In this document: piece after piece, positions 27,026-35,691 of the stretch
How the letters are laid out: each line of letters begins with the position of its first letter
Numbering within the stretch: position 1 is the stretch's first letter
NCBI GenBank assembly: GCA_016706405.1
Contig: JADJJT010000001.1
Span: 1,615,501 to 1,679,500, forward strand
Source: Sphingobacteriales bacterium
Lineage (GTDB): Bacteria > Bacteroidota > Bacteroidia > Chitinophagales > UBA2359
Length of the DNA: 64,000 nt
Direction: 5' to 3'
Notes under the pieces: generated by a model
What the model was told of the DNA's origin: nothing
Seen by the model: the letters and a program-made list of their open reading frames with translations, nothing else
Database searches by the model: none
Program-made: the position numbers and the translations under genes

Positions 27026-27463
27026 TTAAGGAATCAAACGAAAACGGTTTTCGCGTATTGCTTTGCCAAGCTGAGCCAGGGTGGTGGTTTCAAATTCTGT
27101 TTTTAGGGAAACTTTGATTGTTTTCCAAAAATGGTGCATAGGGCAGGGGTTTTTTTCGCCACAGTTGGGCAGACCGAGCAAGCACTTGTCAAAAAAGTCG
27201 TCACCTTCCATGGCCTTAATCAAGTCGGTCAATAGAATATTTTCCGGAGGAATTTGAAACGCGATCCCGCCGTTAGGGCCGCGATAGGAATGCAAAAAAC
27301 CTTTTTGTGTAAGAGTTTGCAAAATTTTAGTCAAAAAATGGAATGATATGTCCAATGCTTCCGCCATACTTTTGATATTCACAAATGGCTCTTCGCTTCG
27401 ATGAGCTACCAAGTATAACAAAGCGCGCAACCCATATTCGCTTGATTTGGAAATAATCCGCAT
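27026..27463 (-). CDS. Rrf2-family transcriptional regulator (possible NO or Fe-S sensor)
   Basis: 145 residues. An N-terminal winged helix (MRIISKSSEYGLRALLYLVAH ... ALDISFHFLTKILQTLTQKGFLHSYRGPNGG) is typical of Rrf2, IscR and NsrR. Three cysteines in CLLGLPNCGEKNPCPMH match the Fe-S cluster-binding loop (C-x7-C-x5-C). NsrR uses such a cluster to sense NO. The gene lies immediately upstream of the nod-like gene on the same strand, so control of NO turnover is the natural inference. It could equally be an IscR- or RirA-like regulator. Confidence 0.88.
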   Translation of the reverse strand: MRIISKSSEYGLRALLYLVAHRSEEPFVNIKSMAEALDISFHFLTKILQTLTQKGFLHSYRGPNGGIAFQIPPENILLTDLIKAMEGDDFFDKCLLGLPNCGEKNPCPMHHFWKTIKVSLKTEFETTTLAQLGKAIRENRFRLIP

Positions 27464-27493
27464 ACAGTTTCCTGTCTAAGAGTTTTTAATCTG

Positions 27494-27501
27494 CAAATAT
27501 A
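27494..27501 (-). promoter_or_regulatory. -7 box of the rrf2 gene
   Basis: On the minus strand the box reads TATATTTG, a perfect TAnnTTTG, 31 bp before the rrf2 start. No clear -33 TTTG was found at the usual spacing. It may also transcribe the downstream nod-like gene. Confidence 0.45.
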
Positions 27502-27633
27502 ACACCAATTATTTTATCCTTTGTACTGTTAGTAGTTTAGGTTGTAAAATGTCTTTTATGCGACAAATTTATGCGCTTCAAGCCAATTCCATCTATTTTT
27601 GAACCACAACCAAAATTTGTTTGTAGGTTTTAT

Positions 27634-28587
27634 TTATTCTTTTGCGAAGGTAAATTGCCCGCCGCCTTGTTTCAAAATCATTGTTTTTTCTACCGGATTA
27701 AAAACCATTACAACGCCTGCCTGGTCAAATTCAAATACATCTTTTTCGGTTGCTGTGAGTGGAAATGACGATTGCCCTGTTGCTTGGGCGATTAGGGTTG
27801 TGTTGTTTTTTGTAATTGTAATTTTTAAAGGAATTTGTTTAGAGGAATAAACGCCTAAATAACTATCTAAATCGTTTGTGTCGAAGGTATAAGTTTTAAA
27901 ATCCGGAATATTGTACGGTTTGTTGTAAATGGCACTTAAAACAGCAATTGAAATATTATTGTTATTAAAATTAGTCCCATTTGAAGTTAAGGCATAAGAA
28001 ATATTTCCATCCGGAAAATAAGAGAAAACAGTGCTAAACCCGTCAATGCCTCCTGTATGGCCGTAACCAATTTTGTCGTAAAAGGGTATTTGAATCAAGC
28101 CAAGTCCATATTTGTCTTTTATGGTTTTCATTAGCTCAAGGCTTTCATTTTTTAATAGTTTTCCGGCAAATAAGGCATCGCTAAATTTTACCAAATCGCT
28201 TGGTGTAGAAATTATACCACCCGCCCCTAACGGAACAGACATATCCGTTTCAGGCTCAAGCTCCCACGCTTCCAAAAAGTGGTACAACTTAGATTCATTT
28301 TTACTACTATCAATTTTTTTGCCAAAGCAAGTGTTTGTTAAGCCTAGAGGTTGCGTGATGTATTCCTCAAGTAATTCCGGATATTTTTTCTTAAAAGTTT
28401 TTTCAAGAATATACGTTAGAAGAACATAATTAGAATTGCTGTATATTGCCGTCCTGTCTGGTTCAAAACCGATGCCGGCTTTAACAATTATTTCTATCAT
28501 TTCTGCTTCGGTTTTAGGTTGGGTGTTCCAGGTCAAATAGTCTTCGGCATCGGTAAAATTATTAATTCCGCTTCGGTGGCTAAGTAA
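27634..28587 (-). pseudogene. Serine beta-lactamase-like hydrolase, 3' part (gene split by IS)
   Basis: About 318 codons of open frame read from the IS boundary. They begin LSHRSGINNFTD and continue through YSNSNYVLL (the Y-x-N motif) and GYGHTGGIDGF (the third, HTGG, motif) to a C-terminal lipocalin-like domain. They join in frame to the 5' part at 29517-29888 once the 929-bp IS and one TAA are removed, restoring HLLSHRSGI, a family hallmark. The original product was a secreted class C/PBP-like serine hydrolase of about 440 residues. An internal TTG or ATG could start a shorter product, but it would lack the catalytic serine. Confidence 0.88.
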
Positions 28588-29516
28588 GAGACTGTCTAAA
28601 AATTAAAAATTGGCATGCCAGTCCTAAAAATTGATAGGAAAAAAGTTATTAAAAGAGATGTGAATAAAAGACTATCAGTTTGACGTTTAAATAATAATTC
28701 ATAGCTTTATGAAAATCAAACACATAAAGTAAAATGAAAACCTACCCAAGCAGTCTCACCGATAGTCAATGGAGTGCAATATTAGGCATTTTAGACGACA
28801 AACGGAAACGAAAACACAGTTTAAGAGAAATTTTTAATGCGCTGTTCTATTTGCTTAAAACTGGCTGTCAATGGCGCATGCTGCCGTTCCATTTTCCGTC
28901 ATGGAAGCTTGTTTACTACTATTTTACCAAGTGGAAGAAGGATGGGACGATAGAACTCATCCATGAAATACTCAGGGATAAGACTCGAAAGCAAGCAGGC
29001 AGGGCTTCATCGCCAAGTGTTGGTATAATTGATAGCCAGAGCGTAAAGACAACAAGCGTCGGAGGCTTGTGCAGAGGGATTGACGGGGGTAAAAAAGTTA
29101 AAGGCAGAAAGCGGCATATTATTGTAGATACAATGGGACTACTTTTAGCGGTTGTGGTTCATGCGGCAAATGAGCATGACAGTAAATCAGCCCCAATGGT
29201 TATAGCTGACCTCAGAGGCAGGTTTTGCAGATTGGTAAAGATAGTAGCTGATGGCGGGTATAGAGGCGAGTTAATTGAAAATACCCGCAAAACGTTTGGG
29301 TGGGTGGTTGAGGTTGTAAGTAGATCGAATACAGCCTCGAAATTCGAAGTATTGCCAAAAAGATGGATTGTTGAAAGAACTTTTGCATGGCTCGAAAGCT
29401 ATCGAAGATTGAGTAAAGACTTTGAGTTCCAAACCGAAACGAGCCAGACAATGATCCAACTTGCCATGATAAAATTGATGCTTAATAGAATTAGAAAATA
29501 AAATTTAGACAGGCTC
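28588..29516 (+). mobile_element. IS5-family insertion sequence, copy 2 (intact)
   Basis: 929 bp with imperfect terminal inverted repeats GAGACTGTCTAAAAATT and, reading inward from the right, GAGCCTGTCTAAATTT. It is flanked by a perfect TAA duplication (28585-28587 and 29517-29519), the TNA target of the IS1031-type group. It interrupts a serine hydrolase gene and carries an intact transposase. It has the same orientation as copy 1, 24 kb to the left, which lacks one A and differs at one base near the right end. Confidence 0.93.
28734..29501 (+). CDS. IS5-family transposase (intact)
   Basis: 255 residues. An N-terminal DUF4096-type domain (SLTDSQWSAILGIL ... GCQWRMLPFHFPSWKLVYYY) is followed by a DDE domain with D100 (GIIDSQSVKT), D173 (VADGGYRGEL) and E214 (WIVERTFAWLESYRRLSKDFE). 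All three catalytic acids are present in one frame, unlike copy 1. It probably catalyses cut-and-paste movement of this element and could act on copy 1 in trans. The ATG follows the left end by 146 bp. Confidence 0.93.
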   Translation: MKTYPSSLTDSQWSAILGILDDKRKRKHSLREIFNALFYLLKTGCQWRMLPFHFPSWKLVYYYFTKWKKDGTIELIHEILRDKTRKQAGRASSPSVGIIDSQSVKTTSVGGLCRGIDGGKKVKGRKRHIIVDTMGLLLAVVVHAANEHDSKSAPMVIADLRGRFCRLVKIVADGGYRGELIENTRKTFGWVVEVVSRSNTASKFEVLPKRWIVERTFAWLESYRRLSKDFEFQTETSQTMIQLAMIKLMLNRIRK

Positions 29517-29888
29517 TAAGTGTTTTATTGCTATTTTATTGGCGTTTTTAATTGTCGGGAAATAGCCTTCAATTGTTTGATTGAGGTCTAATTTTCGGTC
29601 TTCAACGGCTTTTAAAATTAATACTGCGGTAAACGTTTTTGATATTGACCCAATTCGGTATTTAGTGTTTTCGTTGGCTTTTGTTTTATTTTCAAGATTA
29701 GAAAAGCCAATTGTTTTGGCGTAAATAATTGCACCGTTTTGCGAAACGGCTACACTTCCCATAAACTTGTTGTTAATTTCAAGGGCATTAAAATAGTTGT
29801 CTAATTTGGTTTGGTCAAAGTTTTGAGCTAATCCAGTTTGGGTTAAACCTGCCACAATTAATAATGTTGTATAGAATAATTTTGCCAT
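29517..29888 (-). pseudogene. Serine beta-lactamase-like hydrolase, 5' part (gene split by IS)
   Basis: First 124 codons of the interrupted gene: signal peptide MAKLFYTTLLIVAGLTQTGLAQ, then GSISKTFTAVL with catalytic S81-x-x-K84, ending at IAIKHL. Beyond this the frame runs into the IS and stops after EPV. The catalytic serine and lysine are here but the tyrosine and HTGG motifs are on the other side of the IS, so neither fragment can be active. Confidence 0.88.
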
Positions 29889-30095
29889 AATATTAATGTT
29901 TGTATTTGTATTGGTAATGTGATAAAGCGGGCGAAGTTACAACGCATTTGTAATATTTTAAAGTTCCGGTCTTTGCCCTATTATTGCCATTAAGTTCCGT
30001 TTGAAGTGCAAAAATTTATCACCCCACCCTTAAAACCATCCGAATTTTTTCGTTCAACCGAAGGGTTTTCCTTATTTTAGTTTCCTAAAAAAGCC

Positions 30096-30103
30096 TATTT
30101 TTG
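30096..30103 (+). promoter_or_regulatory. -7 box of the SLC13-type transporter gene
   Basis: TATTTTTG, a perfect TAnnTTTG, ends 18 bp before the ATG at 30122. Because transcription would begin near 30110, the in-frame TTG at 30101 cannot be the start. Confidence 0.5.
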
Positions 30104-30121
30104 CGCCTAAAGCCTTGGTTC

Positions 30122-31885
30122 ATGGAGATTGCAATTGTTTTAGGGTTATTAGCGTTGGTTATTATTTTATTCTCAACCGAATTGCTGCCCCCCGATGTAG
30201 TAACGTTAGGGGTATTGGTAGTGCTGGGCGTTATGGGCATATTAAGCGTTAAAGAAGTATTTGCCGGCTTTGGTTCTGACTTTATAATGATGTTGGCTTC
30301 TATTTTTGTCCTTTGTGCCGCCTTGCAACAAAACGGCATGATTGATTTACTTATTGAGCGCATGAGCCGGCTAAAATCAATGCAATTATGGGTGGCAGTT
30401 AGCCTTGTAATGTTGGTTACAGGTTTTGTATCGGCGTTTATGAATAACACCACCGTAGCTGCTGTTTTTGTTCCGGCAATGGTGGCTTTGTCTCGCACCA
30501 TCAAAGTAAGTCCCTCAAAATTGTTAATGCCTATGGCTTTTGCGGCTCTTTTAGGAGGTACTTGTACCTTAGTAGGCACCTCGACAAATGTGGCTGGCAG
30601 TGGATTTTTTACCAAAATAGGTTTGGGAAGCATTGGCTTATTCGAGTTTTTACCCGTAGGCTTGGTTTTTATGGCTGTTGGAACGCTATTTATGGCTACT
30701 ATTGGTCTCAGGATGCTGCCTAATAAAGTGGATAATAGCTATATCGAAAAATATGATATCCGGAAATATTTAAGCGAAGTTCTTATTCTTCCCAATTCAA
30801 ACCTGATTAATAAACCCATTTTTGAGCTAAACCGAAGTATTGATGGCATCCGTATTTTAAAAATGATACGAAACAAACAAGAAGAAATTTTCCCTAACAC
30901 CACCACCATTGCTAGAGTTGACGATTTAGTATTGGTAGAGGCCGACCGCATTGCCTTAGCAAACATTAGACGCCAACAAGGAATTGAAATTTTAGGGGCA
31001 ACCATTCAAGACGAAAACTTAGAATCATTACAAATAAAATTGGCCGAGGCACTTGTTTTGCCTAATTCATTCTTGGTTGGTAAATCGGCTAAAGAAGCCG
31101 ATTTTCGAAAGCGGTACCACTTGTCGGTATTGGCTATACACCGCCATGCCCAAAATTTAAGCCAAAAAGTGGGTTCGGTGCCTTTAAAAGCGGGAGACGT
31201 GCTGTTGGTACAAGGCCCACAAACCTATATTGATTTGCTTCAACGCGAAAAAGATTTGCGCGTAATCAGCGAAATTGACCACCACAGCCCACCGCGATTA
31301 GCCAAAGGATGGCTTACCTTGGCACTTTTTGGTTTAGCTGTTTTGTTGAGCGCTTTTGACTTAATTCCGGCCGGAATTACCTTCTTAGCTGCCTCCGTTC
31401 TTGCCATTATAGCTAATTGCATTGAAAAGGAAGCAGCTTATAACGCTATCGAATGGCATTTATTAGTGCTTATAGGTGGTATGGTAGCCTTTGGCGAAGC
31501 CATGCAAAAAACCGGAACCGACCTATACTTAGCCGAACATATTGTTAGTTGGTTGGGGCAATTAGGGGTAAAAGCGGTGCTGTTTGGTTTTATGTTGCTA
31601 ACCGTTTTGCTAACCATACCCATGACCAACGCCGCCGCCGCCTTAGTGGTATTGCCCATTGCTATTGCCACGGCCAACACATTGGGGGTAAACCCTCGCA
31701 CGTTTGGCATTGCTGTAATAATTTCGGCCTCAATTTCGGTTGTTGCGCCTTTTGAACCTGCCTGCTTATTGGTATATGGGCCTGGGCAATACCGCATTAA
31801 AGACTTTATAAAAATAGGCGGCATTTTAACAATTTTGCTGCTGGCCGTGTTATTAGTTTTGGTGCCTATTTTTTGGCCTTTGTAA
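30122..31885 (+). CDS. SLC13/DASS-type transporter with two TrkA-C (RCK_C) domains
   Basis: 587 residues from the ATG at 30122. There are two blocks of transmembrane helices, residues about 1-205 and 395-587. Between them are two RCK_C-like domains: SEVLILPNSNLINKPIFEL to about 290, and ALVLPNSFLVGKSAKEADFRKRY to about 385. Sodium/substrate motifs resemble SNT: FMNNTTVAAVF and GTSTNVAG in the first half, MTNAAAAL in the second. This is the common bacterial SLC13-like transporter with a cytoplasmic regulatory insert, moving sulfate, phosphate or dicarboxylates. The substrate is not assignable. Confidence 0.87.
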   Translation: MEIAIVLGLLALVIILFSTELLPPDVVTLGVLVVLGVMGILSVKEVFAGFGSDFIMMLASIFVLCAALQQNGMIDLLIERMSRLKSMQLWVAVSLVMLVTGFVSAFMNNTTVAAVFVPAMVALSRTIKVSPSKLLMPMAFAALLGGTCTLVGTSTNVAGSGFFTKIGLGSIGLFEFLPVGLVFMAVGTLFMATIGLRMLPNKVDNSYIEKYDIRKYLSEVLILPNSNLINKPIFELNRSIDGIRILKMIRNKQEEIFPNTTTIARVDDLVLVEADRIALANIRRQQGIEILGATIQDENLESLQIKLAEALVLPNSFLVGKSAKEADFRKRYHLSVLAIHRHAQNLSQKVGSVPLKAGDVLLVQGPQTYIDLLQREKDLRVISEIDHHSPPRLAKGWLTLALFGLAVLLSAFDLIPAGITFLAASVLAIIANCIEKEAAYNAIEWHLLVLIGGMVAFGEAMQKTGTDLYLAEHIVSWLGQLGVKAVLFGFMLLTVLLTIPMTNAAAALVVLPIAIATANTLGVNPRTFGIAVIISASISVVAPFEPACLLVYGPGQYRIKDFIKIGGILTILLLAVLLVLVPIFWPL

Positions 31886-32069
31886 AAAACATATTAAAGT
31901 TTATTATAAACTCACCGCGAAGTATAAACTTATTTTTAATTCTTATCCGAACCATAACACTTTTAGTCGTGTTTACTTTAAATACGCTACTGTTTTTGCC
32001 TAAGCAAACAACCCTCGGCCTTTAATTTTTGATTAACCCTAAAAAAGAAACAAAAGCTATTCTTTAATC

Positions 32070-32315
32070 ATGGAAACTACTCCTAAACAGAGTTTATTGC
32101 AACGCATAGAAACTTCACTTGACAGCGTTCGGCCACATTTAATTGCCGATGGGGGCAATATTGAGGTAGTGCAACTCAGCGATGATAATGTTTTAACGCT
32201 AAGGCTTACCGGTTCGTGCGGAGATTGCCCCATGAGTGCCATGACGTTTAAATTAGGTATTGAACAAGCAATAAAAATGGCAGTCCCCGAAATTGTCAGT
32301 ATTGAGGCTTTGTAA
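32070..32315 (+). CDS. NifU C-terminal domain protein (Fe-S cluster scaffold/carrier)
   Basis: 81 residues forming just the NifU-type domain: LDSVRPHLIADGGNIEVVQ, then the cluster-binding CGDCPMS (C-x2-C). Small NfuA-like proteins carry [4Fe-4S] clusters to target enzymes in the cytoplasm. It stands alone with 184 bp upstream and converges with the M16 peptidase gene. In Bacteroidota it usually accompanies an Mrp-type ATPase gene, which is not seen here. Confidence 0.9.
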   Translation: METTPKQSLLQRIETSLDSVRPHLIADGGNIEVVQLSDDNVLTLRLTGSCGDCPMSAMTFKLGIEQAIKMAVPEIVSIEAL

Positions 32316-32413
32316 ACAAGGCGTGTACTTAGAAACAATAAATACTTTCCCAATAAAAATTGAGAAAATGGAGGCTTGATTTACATTCATTATTTCCGGA
32401 TTTTTTTGGTTAG

Positions 32414-33661
32414 TTAATCAACTACCGTATTAGGCAAATAATGTAATACCGAGCAGTTTTCTTTCCGGAAAACCTCTTTTGCCTCCTCTTGCAAATCATT
32501 TATTGTAATGGCTTCAAACAAATCCATTTCGGTATTAAATAGCTCAAGCTGGTTGTTGGCGTGATAAAATGCCAAGTTAAAAGCTTTTTCGGTGAGGCTT
32601 ATTTCAGAGAAGGCCATAATTCCATGTGTTTTGTTGAGGGCTTTTTCGCGCTCGGCTGCTGTTACCGGATGTTCTTTTAGCGCATCTAACATGGCCCAAA
32701 TAGCTTGCTCGGCAGTAGTTATGGGTATATTAGGCAAAGGTTGGCCTTCAATAATTATCAGTCCGTCATCTAAGGTATAACTTAAACTTGAGTACACCAT
32801 CGAAAACATTGGGTTGTTTTTAACCAACTCGTTGTAAAACCTCGAAGAGGTGCCGCCCGATAAAATTTCATTTAACAAGGCACAAGCATAATAGCTTTTG
32901 CTAAAACGTTGCCCCATGTGAAAAGCCATATACAGCATAGCTGCCGGCACTTCGGCACAAATGGTTTGGTTACGTTGGGCAGTTTGTTTGGGTTCGGGAG
33001 GTAAATTGTGTTGGTAGGCTTCGCCGGTGGGTATATCGCCAAACCATTTTTGGGCTAAGCTAAAAATATGCTCGGATTTTACCCCACCCACTACCGACAA
33101 AACAGCATGGTTGGGCAGGTAATGTTTTTTGTAAAATTGTTTCACATATTTTAAAGTGGCCTTTTCAATATGGGTAAAATCGCGGCCAATTACCGGCCAG
33201 GCATAAGGGTGGGTGTGGTAAGCCATTGCCATCAAAGCATGGTAAGCATCGCCGTAGGGTTGGTTTAGGCAGGTTTCTTTAAATTCTTCGACTACTACCC
33301 CTTTTTGGGCTTTTAACGACTTGTTCGACACGTTAAGTGCTAACATGCGGTCGCTTTCTATCCAAAAAGCCGTTTCAATATTTTGGGCGGGCAATTGCGC
33401 GTAAAAATTAGTAAAATCGCTGCTGGTATAAGCGTTGCTTTCGCCATTAGCCGCGTAAAGGGGTTGTTCAAAATCGGGAACATTGGCCGAGCCAGCAAAC
33501 ATGAGGTGCTCAAAAAGATGGGCAAATCCGGTATGAATAGGCTCTTCATCGCGCGAGCCAACATCGTACAACAAATTAAAAACTGCCAGCGGTGTAGTTG
33601 GGTCTTCGTGAACAACAATTTTAAGACCGTTTTGTAAGGTGGCAGTGGCAAATTTTATCAT
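32414..33661 (-). CDS. M16-family zinc metallopeptidase (pitrilysin type)
   Basis: 415 residues. The inverted zinc motif H-x2-E-H is seen in HLFEHLMFAGS (residues about 46-56). The downstream substrate stretch NAYTSSDFTNFY and the C-terminal inactive half (AEVPAAMLYMAFHMGQ, GGTSSRFYNELVK) are family features. No signal peptide is evident, so it is probably cytoplasmic, unlike many periplasmic M16 proteins of Bacteroidota. It likely degrades peptides. The start ATG is followed directly by IKFATATLQNGLKIV, the usual N-terminus. Confidence 0.9.
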   Translation of the reverse strand: MIKFATATLQNGLKIVVHEDPTTPLAVFNLLYDVGSRDEEPIHTGFAHLFEHLMFAGSANVPDFEQPLYAANGESNAYTSSDFTNFYAQLPAQNIETAFWIESDRMLALNVSNKSLKAQKGVVVEEFKETCLNQPYGDAYHALMAMAYHTHPYAWPVIGRDFTHIEKATLKYVKQFYKKHYLPNHAVLSVVGGVKSEHIFSLAQKWFGDIPTGEAYQHNLPPEPKQTAQRNQTICAEVPAAMLYMAFHMGQRFSKSYYACALLNEILSGGTSSRFYNELVKNNPMFSMVYSSLSYTLDDGLIIIEGQPLPNIPITTAEQAIWAMLDALKEHPVTAAEREKALNKTHGIMAFSEISLTEKAFNLAFYHANNQLELFNTEMDLFEAITINDLQEEAKEVFRKENCSVLHYLPNTVVD

Positions 33662-33720
33662 AAGGCTGCAAAGTTACATGTTTTAGGCAGTTTATAACCG
33701 ATGATTTTACTTATTTTGGG

Positions 33721-33728
33721 TATCTTTG
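33721..33728 (+). promoter_or_regulatory. -7 box of the DinB-like gene
   Basis: TATCTTTG, a perfect TAnnTTTG, 34 bp before the ATG at 33763. It lies in the divergent gap with the M16 peptidase gene. Confidence 0.45.
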
Positions 33729-33762
33729 TTCCATTCATAACCATTTGCTTAAAAAAAATAAA

Positions 33763-34326
33763 ATGGGCAACAATTTTTTAGAGAGTGCAAAAAAACAATT
33801 TACCTATTACAAACTACTTGGAGAAAAAACTTTTTCGCAACTTAAAGACGAAGAACTTTTTTGGCAATACAACCAAGAAACTAACAGCATTGCAATTATT
33901 GTTCAGCATTTGTGGGGCAATATGTTGTCGCGGTGGACGGACTTTTTAACAACAGACGGCGAAAAAGAGTGGCGGCAACGCGATGCCGAGTTTGAAAATT
34001 ACCTCGAAAACAAAGCGCAACTCTTAACCAAATGGAACGAGGGCTGGGCTTGTTTGTTCAAGGCGCTTAATATGTTAACAGAAGCCGATTTAAACAAAAC
34101 AATTTTTATCCGGAACCAAGGCCACACGGTGTTAGAAGCCATAAACAGACAGTTGGCTCATTACCCGTATCATGTAGGGCAAATTGTTTTTATTGGCAAA
34201 ATGTTGCGCAATAAAGAATGGACTTCGCTTTCTATCCCCAAGGGAGAATCGGTAGCCTATAATGCTAACAAATTTTCGCAACCCAAGCATAAGGCCAATT
34301 TTACAGACGAGCAATTTAACAAATAA
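33763..34326 (+). CDS. DinB-like protein (DUF1572 type)
   Basis: 187 residues from the ATG at 33763 (MGNNFLESAKKQF); an upstream in-frame TTG is less likely. It is a four-helix bundle of the DinB/YfiT superfamily, with histidines in VQHLWGNMLSRWTDFLT and AHYPYHVGQIVFIGKML that would hold a metal ion. DUF1572 members occur widely in Bacteroidota and some relatives act as thiol transferases, but the specific function is unknown. It is followed 37 bp later by nhaA. Confidence 0.82.
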   Translation: MGNNFLESAKKQFTYYKLLGEKTFSQLKDEELFWQYNQETNSIAIIVQHLWGNMLSRWTDFLTTDGEKEWRQRDAEFENYLENKAQLLTKWNEGWACLFKALNMLTEADLNKTIFIRNQGHTVLEAINRQLAHYPYHVGQIVFIGKMLRNKEWTSLSIPKGESVAYNANKFSQPKHKANFTDEQFNK

Positions 34327-34363
34327 GTAAACAAACAAGAAACAAACAAGTAGTGATAAAATT

Positions 34364-35536
34364 ATGAAGGCAACCAAGTTATTTAGAGAATTTTTTGAAA
34401 GCGAAAAAGCCGGAGGACTTATTTTAATTGTATGTACCATCCTTTCACTAATATTGGCTAACTCGGCATGGGGCGAGTCGTATGCGCATTTTTGGCATAA
34501 CCCCGTCATGGCTGGCAAATCCATAGAGTATTGGATTAATGATGGACTAATGGCCATTTTTTTCCTACTTATCGGTTTAGAAATTGAACGAGAAGTTTAT
34601 ACCGGCGAGTTGTCAAACATTAAAAATGCACTTTTGCCTGTTTCTGCGGCTTTGGGTGGCATGCTTTTTCCGGCCTTATTTCATTTTGGGTTTAATTATG
34701 GAACAATATACCAAAGCGGATTTGGCATACCCATGGCCACGGATATAGCATTTTCGCTTGGTATTCTTTCACTATTAGGAAGCAAAGTGCCAACTTCGTT
34801 AAAAATTTTTCTCACGGCATTGGCAATCATTGACGATTTAGGGGCTATTATTGTAATTGCCCTTTTTTACTCAAAAGGCTTTTCGTTGGTTTATTTTACT
34901 TTGGCCTTATCTGTTTTTGGGGCAATGTTGCTATTGAATCGCTATAAAATTATGGCCATTTGGATTTATATAATTATGGGTTTTGGCATGTGGTATTGCA
35001 TGTTAAATTCGGGCGTTCATGCCACAATTTCGGGTGTGTTATTGGCCTTTGCAATACCATTTCGAAAAAATCAAGAGTCGTCGCCCTCGTTCAAATTACA
35101 ACATTTACTACACAAACCTGTTTCGTTTTTTGTTGTGCCCTTGTTTGCCTTGGCAAATACAGGCATACTTATACCGGCAAACTGGGCGAGCGAATTAACT
35201 TCGGGCAATAGTTTGGGTATTTTAGTGGGGTTAATCTTAGGTAAACCTTTGGGTATTGTTCTTTTCTCGTTGCTGGCCGTTTCAATTGGGCTTTGCAAAA
35301 TTCCTGCCGACCTGAGTAAGAAACACATTATTGGCGCAGGAATATTGGCAGGCATTGGTTTTACCATGTCTATATTTATAACTATTTTAGCCTATACCGA
35401 TTCGGGCATTATTATTTCGTCAAAAATTGCAGTTTTTATTGCCTCATCATTGTCGGGCATAATTGGTTTTGTTTACTTGAAACGTGTTTTAATACAACAA
35501 AAACTGCCAATACCAAACTTTGATGAAGATGAATAA
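34364..35536 (+). CDS. nhaA: Na+/H+ antiporter NhaA
   Basis: 390 residues with about 12 transmembrane helices. Diagnostic motifs are the ATDIAFSLGIL stretch, AIIDDLGAI with the paired aspartates that bind Na+/H+, and NSGVHATISGVLLAFAIP. The N-terminus LFREFFESEKAGGLILIVCTI is typical of the family. It exchanges internal Na+ or Li+ for protons and supports pH and salt balance in the inner membrane. Confidence 0.95.
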   Translation: MKATKLFREFFESEKAGGLILIVCTILSLILANSAWGESYAHFWHNPVMAGKSIEYWINDGLMAIFFLLIGLEIEREVYTGELSNIKNALLPVSAALGGMLFPALFHFGFNYGTIYQSGFGIPMATDIAFSLGILSLLGSKVPTSLKIFLTALAIIDDLGAIIVIALFYSKGFSLVYFTLALSVFGAMLLLNRYKIMAIWIYIIMGFGMWYCMLNSGVHATISGVLLAFAIPFRKNQESSPSFKLQHLLHKPVSFFVVPLFALANTGILIPANWASELTSGNSLGILVGLILGKPLGIVLFSLLAVSIGLCKIPADLSKKHIIGAGILAGIGFTMSIFITILAYTDSGIIISSKIAVFIASSLSGIIGFVYLKRVLIQQKLPIPNFDEDE

Positions 35537-35691
35537 GTAGCCAACAGATTTCCGGAAAAAATTTTAACCCCAATGCTTTCTGCGGTCAAAAACTTAGCGG
35601 CATTAATGTATTTTCCGGAAAAAAACTGGTTGTCTCTCTCGACTTCCAAATAGTTTTAATGCTAGAAAGGCATAAATTTTGCCACCTTCCT

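Noticed and set aside
3308..29516. Simple composite transposon bounded by the two IS copies
   Set aside because: Copy 2 has its own TAA duplication and splits a gene whose halves lie on both sides of it, so it inserted independently and was not the end of a transposed unit.
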